Assembly (NCBI RefSeq): GCF_021134715.1
Contig: NC_060017.1
Location: 5,828,001-5,892,000, forward strand
Reading direction: 5' to 3'
From: Daphnia pulex
Lineage: Eukaryota > Arthropoda > Branchiopoda > Diplostraca > Daphniidae
DNA: 64,000 bases
Part shown: positions 42,801-54,800 of the stretch, one piece after another
Position numbering within the stretch: position 1 is the first letter of the stretch
Layout of the letters: every line of letters begins with the position of its first letter
Position numbers and translations under genes: made by a program
Notes under the pieces: model-generated
Seen by the model: only the letters and a program-made list of their open reading frames with translations
Database searches by the model: none
What the model was told of the DNA's origin: nothing

Positions 42801-45800
42801 ATTACTGTCCGACGACGACGCCATTTGTAATCGAAGGTGATGTTTGGCGGTGCCGCCTGGTTATTGGTGGTGGATGGTTGGAGAGATAAACATCATTTAG
42901 TGACGTGAGCGCATTGAGAAGCCGGCGGTGCGGAACGAGCAACTCGATATTCATTAAAGGATATATATTTGCTGCTGCTGCTGCTTGCTCTTGTTTAGAT
43001 GATGACGGACAAAGCGGCAGCAGCGGCGGCCCAGTGGCGTAGTAGTAGTAGACACTAATTGAATTCATGCCCAGTGAATAAACGACTCGCATTTATGATG
43101 TTGCAACTTTGAAGGGCGTACGGAATGCCACTCTCTCTGTGTGTGTCTCTCTCTCTTTACCGTAATGCCTTCCGCCAAAGAGATGGATAGTGCGTTATTA
43201 TTTTCTCTCTCTCCTTCTCTCGTTATTATGATGTGACTTGACTGCCTTCATCTCTCCATCCATCAGACTCGCATTTCCTCCTGCCCCCGTCCGTCCGAGA
43301 CAATAATCCAAGAGCCACCATGTCTGTTTACAGTGTCTTGCAGCACAACCATGTTTAAAAGGGGGTCAAGGAAGAAGAAGAAGAAGGAGGTATATAGTCT
43401 TTTGTCTCCTCAACCGGAATAAGAGCCCGTCCCTGCCCCTTTGCTGGACGGACCCAGGAGACCCGAGCACCGAATACTGGCGACTGTCGATCCGTAAAAA
43501 GACATCTAGGCGAATTCAGTGAAACTGTCGATATTTCGCTGGCAAGTCGAGTCGCAATGGAATGTCGTCGATGTAGGCCTAATGGAATGATCCCATTTTC
43601 AGATGATGAAATTGCTCCGGCCTACCAACTAAATAAAGAGCCCCGAGAACAGTAAAAAAGAAAAGAAAAAATAATGTTAAGTCGAATTGAATTCTTTTGA
43701 TAATCAAACTCAGAGAGGCTTCTCGTCAAAGACCGGTGGCGTATTTCACCGACTTATTTCACGTAGGAGCCAGAGGATCCTCTTCAAACCAGCAAAGTCC
43801 CTTGTACACACACACACACACAAGGCTGTAGGCTATAGGCTGCAAGGGTGTGTGTATCCGGGTGGGATTTCTTTGAAACGGGAAACGAGAGTTGACTTTG
43901 AGAGTTACTTTTTTTTTTATTTTTTTATTTTCTTGCTGGCCACCTATTCAAACACGGGACAAATTGATTCGAGCCCCTCCCGCGGTTATTTCCGTTCCAC
44001 TATCTCCGGCGGCTCATCTTTATACAGCCCTGTTAGACCAAATGGTCATGGGAAATCAATAGTACATAGCTTTATTTTCGCTCCGGTCGCTTGGGGAGGG
44101 TCTCTCTCTCTCTGATCTGATTTGGAGGTGTACTCGCACTGATAGGGGGCCCTGGCAGAGAGAGACAAGACCCCGAAAAATGTCGCCGATTCAATCAGTT
44201 AAACTTTGTGCAATCAAAATAAAATCTCATAGCTGAAACACGATATTGGATGGCGCGCGCGGGGGTTTATTTGAAATCGGCGCCCACTTCTTTTTTTTTT
44301 TCTCTTTTTTTGTGTGTGTTGTCTCTACAGCTAGACATGTATATAGCTCCTGGCGATCGATCTACCGTTTTCGTCTTGTCAGTTTGGATGTTCCCCGCAA
44401 TCTCTTTTGCTTTTTATTCCTTACACTATAATATATCTGTTTCAAGGAAATCGTGAGAAAGAAAAAGCGCAGATGACAAGAGTCTTCTCCTTCTCTGTTT
44501 CGGGGGTTTCCTTTTTGATATACTCTTGTCATCTCTGACTCGCTAACTACACGCCCTGTCGAGCTGGAATTGTCAACGTCACGACAGTTTTCCCGGCGGA
44601 AGAACGTAACCGCCGCGGAGTAAAGAGGGAAAAAGAAAAAGTCTGGGAGGAAAAACTTGTTCCTCTCGTGGTCCTGCCGCTGCTGGGTGCTCTGGTGTTT
44701 GTGCAAGTGTCAACATCAGATGACTCCGTGTAACGAGGAAGAATGTAACGAGATTGTCGGTCGGGTGTCCCTTAACGAATCGACTCGTTGACATTTTCCC
44801 TCCCGCCCGCAGAGAAAAAGTCAAACTCGTTTCGGAATTTCTTTTTGGTTGGGGAGCACAGCAAGCCCAGTCGGTGTAGTGTCGACGAGACGTCATTTAT
44901 CTTTTTTTCGGGCTGCTCCATCTCTTTGAGCTTATAAATGTCTAGACGAGGGAGAATAACAAACAAATCCAAATAAAAATAAAAAAACTTTTGTTGTTGA
45001 TTGACTCCCGTTTTCTGATCAACACGCATTTTTATTGTTTTGTTTTGTTTTTTCCCGTTCGGCTCTTGATCTTTCTCTCCCGATTTCACGGAGGAGGAGG
45101 AGGAGGAGGACGGGAGCGATCAATAATAAGGTCCCGAAACTATCTAAGACTGCCATCGCCCTGAAAAATAAAAATGATTCGTCTGGAAGGCTAGGGGCTT
45201 TTTGATTCGGCATTTATTGAAAACCAAATTCTCTGTGCTTCTGCATCCATATCTAATGATGCTTGGGGGGAGTTATGTGAATGAGATCTCTCTCTCTCTC
45301 TTTCCCTTTGTTCTGTGTTGACGTTCGCCTTTGTGCGTTCGCTCCCGGAAACAGACTCGTCGGCAACTTTTATGTTTTTTTTTTGTTTTCTTATGATTTT
45401 TGTTTGCTCCTTTTTCCCCGGTTAACGACCGGTTAGACCCATCTAATCTATATATCTCTCTCCCTCCTCTACTACTGCTATCCTATATAATAGTCCGTCT
45501 ACAGTTGCTGTATCCATGTCGGGAGTCCGCCTCCCATTTCTGCCAATCTCTGCTCTTTAGTCTTTGGCCTCCCGATTATGCCGATAAGATTTTCTTTGTT
45601 GATCGATTGATTCCCCCTTCGGCATTGAATAACCCGACCCGGATTCTTTACGAGCCATCAGATGAAAGACTATTGCAATTCGCTGGATGTTCGCCAACAT
45701 CCGAATTGTTTTCTTTTTCTTGATTTTCCCTTGAATTCCTTATCCTTCAAAAAGTATCAATTGATTGCACGGCTGATTAGCCCTAGCTGGCAGCTCTTTA

Positions 45801-48800
45801 AAAAAATAATAAAAAAGAGTCCTGTAATTGGCTATTAGTATCTTACCGTTACTTCATAGGGGGGGGGGGGGAATAAGGAAGTTTACATCCGGCAGGCTGT
45901 TGGATGTTTAAACCCGGGGCGAATCCGGGTGGGACTTTTGACAAGTTACAGATGACGTAAACACAGATTACCATAATCCTATATGCACACTGGATGGAGA
46001 CGGCCATATAATGCCAGCGACGGGTATAATAATAACAAGGTTACACATTTCACGGAGGCGTTTTTCCATTCGAGTTTAGAGAGAAAAACATGTGAAGGGA
46101 TTCCCGGCTCCATAGCAGTGCAGCTACGGAGCCATTTTTCTCCTGGGCAACTCTTACGGGGACCAGCAAACCAATTGGCGGATTTAAAAAAATAAAATAC
46201 AAAAATGGGTAGAACAAACAAAAACGAAAAAGAGGCCAGGAAAGTGCCAAAATGATGGATGACTGTAATGCACGTCAGCTGCTGGTGCCGCTGTGTGAAA
46301 CAGTGGAGCGGTGGGTGATGGAAAACAAAACAGAAGAAAAGATTTTCTTTTTCTTGCACGTTGCGCAAAAGGTATTCGGGCGAATTAAGAGAAAGAAAAA
46401 ACCGAAAAAAACTAAACCCACGCTAAGGATAATAGAGCCCAATCTTGCAGTGGAGAGAGAAGATGTTCACAGATGTGTTTTGATCTGGTATCTGATGATC
46501 GCCTTATTGCCTCCTGCTGGCCATCTTGCAGCGCTAGTTATTTGCACGCCAACGTTACTTGGTTTTTACGATGTTCGTTGTCTGGTTCGACTTATTGCCT
46601 GGCCAATTCCAACCCTTGTTCCGTTGAGATGAGAAACAAGATATCGCAGTCTAGTGCAATCTCCGGGAAATCAATTCGGACTCGTTTACTTATTTGTTTT
46701 TTCTCCTTCTTTGGGGCGGGTGGAGTGAGCTGATGACAAAATTCCGGGCAACTCGGACAAATCCGGTGTGTATACGTTGCCTTTTATGCGCGCTGATGAC
46801 TCTTTATTAAATTCGTTGCCGGCGGCGGTTGTCTCCGAAATGATGACCGTGCAATTTAGTGGAGGAATTCTGGCCAAAGGAAAGGAAAATGAGTGGAGCG
46901 TGGAATGTTTCATATATGTAGCGTCCAGTTGCACACAACTGCACACAGATTGGCCACTGAATCTAAATGCCTTATTTTTTTATTATTTTTTCTCCTTTTC
47001 CTTCCGGTCCATCGCTGCTTTTTCGCTTGGACATCCACAGGGGACGGCCATGAGGAACAGCCCTTTGTCACTGACAAGAAGGAGAATGACCTGAGCGGCT
47101 ACGAGCGCAATCTCTACCTCTATCATGTAAGTAAAACCATCAATTTTCTCGACTATTTTTCGCTATCCATTCGATTCGAATGGGGGTTATCGGTTCTGTC
47201 GACTGTTCCGCACTAGCGACTATAGCAAATCGGACAATGCATCTAGCGTTCAAAAAAAAAGAAAAGGAAAATGATAGTTGCATCAAGTATAAATAAATAA
47301 AAGGAGAGAGAGGAAAAAGAAATAAGACAAATGGGCCAACGAAATCAATTCGGCCAACAGCTGACAAACGAGTGAGTGGCGAGGAAGCTACTACTACACT
47401 GGCTTTGCCTTAATCTGATTGCATTCTCTCTCTCTCTGGCAAATGTATTTATCTGTCTACTTGTTTTTATTTGTATTCATTTTCTCCCTTTTCTCTTTTC
47501 GTTTTCATCTCGGCTGCCGATGTTTTAGGAGGAGAGCGAGGAAGGCCGCCCGCGAGTGGCTACGCTGGTCAGCTCGCTGGCCAACTACAGTGCCACTGTC
47601 CAGGCGCCAACGGATCCGGATGCGCCCGACAAGGCCAAGAGCTCGCCCAAGCTCGGCACCCTGGCCGGCGTCTATTTCCCGTGCATGCAGAACATTTTCG
47701 GTGTCATCCTCTTCATCCGTCTGACGTGGATCATCGGCACGGCCGGCATCGTCCAGGGATTTTGTCTCGTCACCATGTGCTGCACTTGCGTAAGTGACCC
47801 GCGTTGGCCAAAAAATTTCAATCACAACAAGAGCCTCCCCCTTGCAAACGTGAAATCAATGTTGTACATCGATTTCACTTCATTTGCACCGCGATGGGGG
47901 GTCGGTTATTTTTCCTTTTTTGTGTGTGTGTTATTGTGTCCGGCATGTTTTTTGGAAGCGATCCAATGGAAAGAATCCAAGTCACGAGTCGAACGAGGAG
48001 TCGAAAGAAACATTAGACACAAAAAGGGTTTGGGAGGGGGTTTCGATTGATTTTCTGGGTGGGAGTCGTATTTGAAAACAAATCAGAGTAGAAGCTGAGC
48101 CAAATCAATGTCGAATAAGATGGGAGAGAATACGAGAGTTAAAGATGAAGTCCTCACTTCACGGCTCTCGAAAAAGATCGCGTGGGATCTATTGTGTGTG
48201 TGTGTGTGTGTGTATGGGAGAGAGAAACGAACCTCTTACTCGAATGGGATTTGATGTTTTTCTATTTTTCTCTTTTGCACTTTACTTGTCTCCTTTTCTC
48301 TCCTTTTCCCCTTTTCTCCCCCAATCTCATTCTTCACTCGCCTCCGCTGGATGGGTTTTTTGTTGTGGCTGGTGCCGATCCTGCCTGCTTGCTGGTGGTG
48401 GGTGCCATTCGGATGATGACGACTGGCGCGTTTGTTTTGTTTGCCTCCTCCCGGTTTGTTGGCACCGGCAGACCATGTTGACAGCCATTAGCATGAGTGC
48501 TATAGCAACTAACGGCGTCGTGCCGGCGGGGGGTCCCTATTTCATGATCTCCCGTAATTTGGGTCCCGAATTCGGCGGCGCCATAGGCCTCCTGTTCTAC
48601 ATCGGAACCACTTTTGCCGCTTCGATGTACGTCGTCGGCGGCATCGAAATCCTGGTGGTGAGTAATATATACATAGCCCAAATAATAAAAAAAAGTTGTA
48701 ATCATCCAATTATTTTTCCAACATCTTCTTCTTCTACACTTTTGATTTTGTTTAGAATTACATTGCGCCTCAAATCGCTTTGTTTGGTGATCCGGCCAAG

Positions 48801-51800
48801 GACCCGGAAGTCCTTTACAACAATTTACGGGTCTACGGCACGGCCTTGTTATTTATCATGGGCATTGTGGTGTTCATCGGCGTCAAACCCGTCAGCAAGG
48901 CGGCCCCGCTGGTCCTGCTATGCGTCATCCTCTCCATCATATCCATCTACGTCGGCATCGGACTCAACTGGAACGGTTCTGATAAGCTGTGGTAAGTTTT
49001 CTTTCACCACACACTTGGCTCCTTCCTTCTAGGATCCTTTCTCTTTCCGTCTCTATTCTATTCTTGTGTGGCTACGTTCTCTCTGTGTCTCTTTTTTCCG
49101 GGTCCCTTTTTTTATTTTGCCCGGTTCGAGTCTTTGGCCATCTTAGACGAGTCCAAGAGTCTGACAACCGAAACAGATTGGTTCGGAGAAAAATAAAAAA
49201 AAGAGGAGGATCATTCTTCACTCTTGTGCGCTCTATTGTCCTCTGCTCGGCACAGTCGATCCTGTCTGCAGGCGTCCGTAAATGTGTTGAATATATATCA
49301 TGTTGTCGCTTTGGGCCAGCACGCGGACACTATATTGTCGCAAGGATAGAAAAGAGCACACGCGAGCCTGCCCGTCGCGCCCAAAAGGAGAGAAAGGATC
49401 GAAAAGGAAATGGCAGGAAACCAGCAGTCTCTCCCATTTTTTATTTTTCTTCTTCATAAAAAAGTGAATCCATTGACGGTCGTCGGCCATTTGGATTTTG
49501 ATGAAAGAATATTTTCAAAAAAAAGAAAAGGAAAAAATTGAAGATGAATTTCCCGTTCAACTTTGTCACAAAAGCCTCGACGACTGTGGTCTGTAAAAAA
49601 AAGCCATTTGAAAGATGAGTCTGAATAGATGATGTTTTTACTTTGTTTATGGGATCGAAACTTGGGGGGTATTGATTTTCGTCCCGCATCAGCGAGTAAA
49701 ATGGAAAATTAAAGATCTGCCGAAATGAGGCAAGTTCGCCGAAATAATAAAAAAACAGAAAAGTTCAGGTCCATTTTGTTGGATCCTACAGAAAAGAGGA
49801 TGAGCCTCCGCGCGCGGGCGGGCCGTCTCCTAAGATACTTTTGATGGCAATTGGTGAAAATAAAAAAAAATAATAAAAAACCTTGAGGGAAATGAGAAAA
49901 CGTATTAAAGAAACGGGGAATAAAGTCGAGGATTGAAGCAGAACCGTCCCTTTTCTTGTTCCCTTCCAACAACGTGAGGGACTAATACGAGAATAGACGA
50001 AAAGTTTCAAAGTGCTGAACACACACACACAGACAGACAGACATCTCGGCGTGGATGCCGAAAGTTTTTTAATTAGCCAAAAAAGTTTGCGATACTTTCT
50101 CTTACTACTCTAACCTCCCAGTTGGAAATGTATAGACATAGATATAGTACTAGAGGTGAAAACGTGGATATATTTGTGATGCAGAACTTTGCGTTATTGC
50201 ACAATGCACCGAGCTTGCAGGTTCAGTATACTCGCCGTTAGCTATTGCCATTCAGCATTTTTTGGCTGCTGTTCGATGGCAAATGTAATTTCATTTTCTT
50301 CTACCGCATTCGGTCCATTGCCGGGATCTAGGTGCTATCAAAATTCCCTACTATCTGTATAGCCAAAAGGAATGTGGGTGGGAAAGAAAAACAAGGAGCA
50401 GCGTCGGCACTTGTTCTCCTATTTTTATTAAGAAAAGAAAAAGAAGAAGAAAGAGAGCCGCTCGATGGCATTTTTCTTTTTCTTCTTCTTCTATTGTTTG
50501 TGTTATTCTTTTGATCCGGGGCATCGCGCCCTGGGAGCCCGGGGTATAGAGGCAGAAGACGAGGACAGGCTGATTAGAATTCTGGTGGTGACGATTCGTG
50601 TCGTCTTCGGCTGTTTGGACGTGGACGTGATGGCCAAGAGAAAGAAGTTTTTCCTGCCTTCCCATATGGAATTCCGCAGCTCTGGCTATTCCCACTTTGC
50701 AGTTCTCTTCTTTTCTCCCTCGAGTGAATTGTCTGCTGCTAGAAAGAAAAAAAAAGAATTGGTTTCATCTTGCCTTTATCCACTTAAAGGTAATATAAGC
50801 CCGGCGTACAAAGATAGAACATCATTGGCTACATATATACGTGTATAGAAGACGCTGCTGCTGTGCAGCCTCGTTTGCCGAGAGAATGAACTGTGGGTTT
50901 CCTGATGTCGGTGGAAGATACACAGTAGTAGTTGTGCAGATCGGCAGCACTTGGGACCGCTTTACGGACAGCGGGAAATGAACGGAAGCGTCCTCTTTTC
51001 CTTTCTTTATTTCGTTTTCTTTTCTTATTTCTCTTCTTTCTGCTCTTCCATCATTCCGCGTCTTTCCAGCAGAGAGGCTCAGTGCGGATGATGAAAACTC
51101 TCGTCGAAAGAATTGTTCCGACGACCGGCTAGCTATCTCTTCCACTGTACGCGCTACGTACACACACACACACAGGGCAGCAGCATATGATCCCGGGCTG
51201 GGTCGATAAATCCCCCCACTCGCACTGTTAGTCTTTTTTTTTCCTTTTTTCCTACGGTGGAAAGAGCCAAACAAGAAAAAAAAAGAAATTCAAATGCCAA
51301 ATGCCAAAAGAATATGGGAGCGGAAGATGAAAAGAATAGATTACACGTCGGAGTCGGATGCGAGGATATATGCAGTAGTGTAGTATAGTAGTTGTTGGGT
51401 ATAATGTATTTACGCTCCGACATTGCCCACCATCCATTCCTTTCCCAAACTCCTTGCCTCCGCCCCATGGCGATAGGCTAGTCATCATATTTTTTCGGTA
51501 TTCATATATTGATACGACCCAGTCGTTCTGGCATTCGGTTGTGGCGGCGGTTGGGGTGGCGGCACTTGTGTCGCTGACGCTGACGTTGCTACGGTAATTC
51601 GATGCAACCCGACGACTTCATGTATTTCGCCGCGAATCATTTTAGCCTGTCGTAATGGCTAGAAAAGAGATCCCGTCGGAGTTGCTGTGTGTGTATACAG
51701 CGCCCATCCACGCAAGAGAGATCCATTTGTCTTGTTTAGCCATGCACACGCCCATTGCCCCTAGTCTAGAGACGCTCTCTCGCTACTCCCAATTTTGTGG

Positions 51801-54800
51801 ATTGCCCCGGATAGTGCGGAACCAACAGGCTCCTTGCACACGTTCTCCTCGACGCTGAGTGTGTGTGTGTGTTGCTGCTGGGCAAACTTGCATTTGAATT
51901 CTAACTCAATAAAGCAATGTTGTGGCCCTTTCTGCATTGTAAATCTTCCCAACAGTCTACTTACACGGGCGCCATAATCCTTGTGCGATAAGATTCAACC
52001 CCCCTCCATAAATCTCTGCGTTATTGTTTGAACAACCATTTATGCAAATGCTGTCGATGTATAAAGCACAGGCTATATATATATCCAATGACAGTTGGCG
52101 GAATGAACGCAATCGATCAAATACAGTTTTTTCATCTCGTTTTCTCATTCTTTCATTTAATATTTTATTTTATTTTTTACAGGATGTGTTTGCTGGGTAA
52201 TCGATTGCTCTCACAAGAAAATTCGGGAAATTGCACCAAAGAGGAAGGATCGGCTTTGTGGAATTTGTATTGCAAGTACACAGACGAGATCGTGGAAGGA
52301 GTCACCAACATCGGTGCCAATTTGACCAGCAGAGCGGTCAAATGCGATCCTTACTTCCTTTCGCACAACACCTCGCTCGTTCCGGGCATCCACGGATTGG
52401 CCAGCGGAGTTTTCATGGGTACCGTCAAAATCACAACTTTTTTGAGATCCATTTGAGTTCCGCCGTAATGCTGCTGACGTCGATTCGGATTGATGTTTGC
52501 TTTTCTCGTTTGCTTCCCGCAGAAAACTTGGGAGCCTGGCATTTAGGTAGCGGCCAAGTAGTGGGCAAGACCATGAATGCCATCGACGTCGAGACTCTGG
52601 ATCAGCCGCCTTACAACCAGGTGTTGGCTGATATTTCCACGAGCTTCACCCTATTGGTCGGCATCTTCTTCCCCAGCGTGACTGGTACATAATAAAAGAG
52701 AAATAATATGCCCAAATGAAATATCCATTACGAAGCCAAACAATACGTAATGGATTTTTATCGGTTAGGTATCATGGCCGGCTGCAACCGCTCGGGAGAT
52801 TTGGCCGATGCCCAGCGATCCATCCCCATCGGAACCATCAGCGCCATTCTGACCACCAGCGTCGTCTACATCAGCGCCGTCTTCTTATTCGGTTCGACGT
52901 TTGACAACCTCATCATGAGAGACAAGTACGTCGTAATCAGGAGAAATATAGTCCAGCCGCTATACCGGAGAGGCCCTTTTTTTATTCCAAGTTTCTGGGC
53001 GTAAATATCTAAGAGGGCCGGCCTTTTATACGCTCCTACTCCCCATGCGGCGCTATCAATAACCGGTGGTATGCGTTTCCAGTTTCCACCGAAAGCCCGT
53101 CCGCTGCACAGTCAGCAGGAATTGAATTATCGCATGCAGCTGGTGGATGTTCCCCAATTCGCTTTACTCTTATTGACTGCTGCATAATGTGTCGTCTTGT
53201 CCAATTGAAACGGGGATGGGAACTCGGTCGGGGAGAGGGAAAATGTTGACAAAAAATTGTACGACGCTGTACTACTATACTTCATTTGATGGAACCGATG
53301 CATTGCACAGATGGGGGCGAGGTCATAGCCGACAGACCGGAATAATAATCGGAGACAAGAAAGAGACTCATGAAAGCCAAAGAAGGGGGGGGGGGTTGTA
53401 GAGGCTGTATATAGTTAACCGGCTTTGATGTGTTAAATTGTCTCGCTGGTGAGGTGAAGTAACTGCTGCTGCATCCTCAAAACGTGCTCGGGATTTTTAT
53501 TATTTTTTTTTTTTTAAGGAAAGAAGATAACTCGCAACGTTCGTTACACTTTGATTCACTGTGCAACTGGCGAACGGGGAGAGGGGACTGTCGAGCAGAT
53601 GCAATTCCTTATCCGATTTCTGGAGCATGTCGAATCATCAAAACCCGATCGACGGGAGAGCGGGGAGGAACAGAGACACGAACGACGCGAGTTCATGCGG
53701 AATGAAATCGGTTGCGCTCGGAAGCTCGTTTGCGATTTGCCACATACCCTAAATGAAGTGCTAATCAGGAGCCAGCCAAATCTGGAAGTGACGGCTGATG
53801 AGATTTCCGGGTTTAATCAAAGCTACAGCAGTTTGGTTTTGCATGGCCGGCTGTTTTTTTTTTGGTCTAGCTGCAGGAGAAAAGAAGAAAAAGAAAAGAT
53901 GGTTCCAGACTTGTAGCGAATAACTTTTGAATGAAGGAAAAAGGATAAAATATGGAGGGGCTGGCACGTCAAGCGTAATCGATACTTAACCCGCGGTTTC
54001 CAACCCGGGCCGATCGGTTAGTCTAAAAAGAAAAACCCCCGGCGCAATAAATCACCAGCAAGAAAGTAGGAGGGAAGTTGTTTTCCTGCCATACCCCCTA
54101 AAGAAGCGGATAAGCAGTTGACTACAGTTGGTGGAGCTCGGATTTCCCTTTGGGGTAACAAATCACGACACCATTTGCAATCAATGTCGCTGCCGAAAGT
54201 AATCGATGACTAAATACCGGCCATTGATTCCTTGCTCGAGTCATCGCCAACTGATCAATAGTCGAACGGATTCGACAATCTTATTCAATACTGATGATTA
54301 ACGCCCTTTTTATTAATTTTTTTTTTTAAATATAATTGTTGTACAGGTTTGGACAGAGCATTGGTGGCAGCTTGGTCGTTGCTAATTTGTCGTGGCCCAA
54401 CGAATGGGTCATTCTGATTGGAAGTTTTATGGCCACAACTGGTGCCGGCCTGCAGAGTCTCATCTCGGCTCCTCGGCTCCTCTACGCCATCTCCAAAGAC
54501 AATTTGGTGCCCATGCTGAACCCTTTTTCGACTCTGTCGGCTTCCGGCGAACCCACTCGCGCCCTCTTGCTGACTCTCGGTAAAAACAAATCATGATTGA
54601 AAAAAAAAAACAGCACCTTTTCCTTTCAACATTCCCATTGATTTTTGAAATGATCAAAGAGAACTAGGACTACTAACGAGAATTCTTTTTCACTTGGTTT
54701 CGGAATTACTAGCCATTTGTCAATTCGGAGTTCTATTGGGCAACATCGATGTTCTGGCACCGCTGCTCTCCATGTTCTTTTTGATGCTCTACGGATTCAT

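Larger units (their letters stand above)
37593..47040. other. kcc 5' intron, part 5: no gene seen
   Basis: 9.4 kb. Contains an AAAAT repeat (38380-38409), a CAG/GCA run (42101-42126), an AC run (43806-43822), a G run (45850-45861) and many GA/CT tracts. A weak extra first-exon candidate is at 39571-39616. The acceptor for exon 2 is ACATCCACAG ending at 47040. Confidence 0.45.

Noticed and set aside
46252-46310. Possible kcc first exon before GTGGGT
   Set aside because: Length 59 (2 mod 3) would shift the frame into exon 2, and the donor is weak.
49121-49135. tRNA B-box-like GGTTCGAGTC
   Set aside because: No matching A box or cloverleaf arms upstream.
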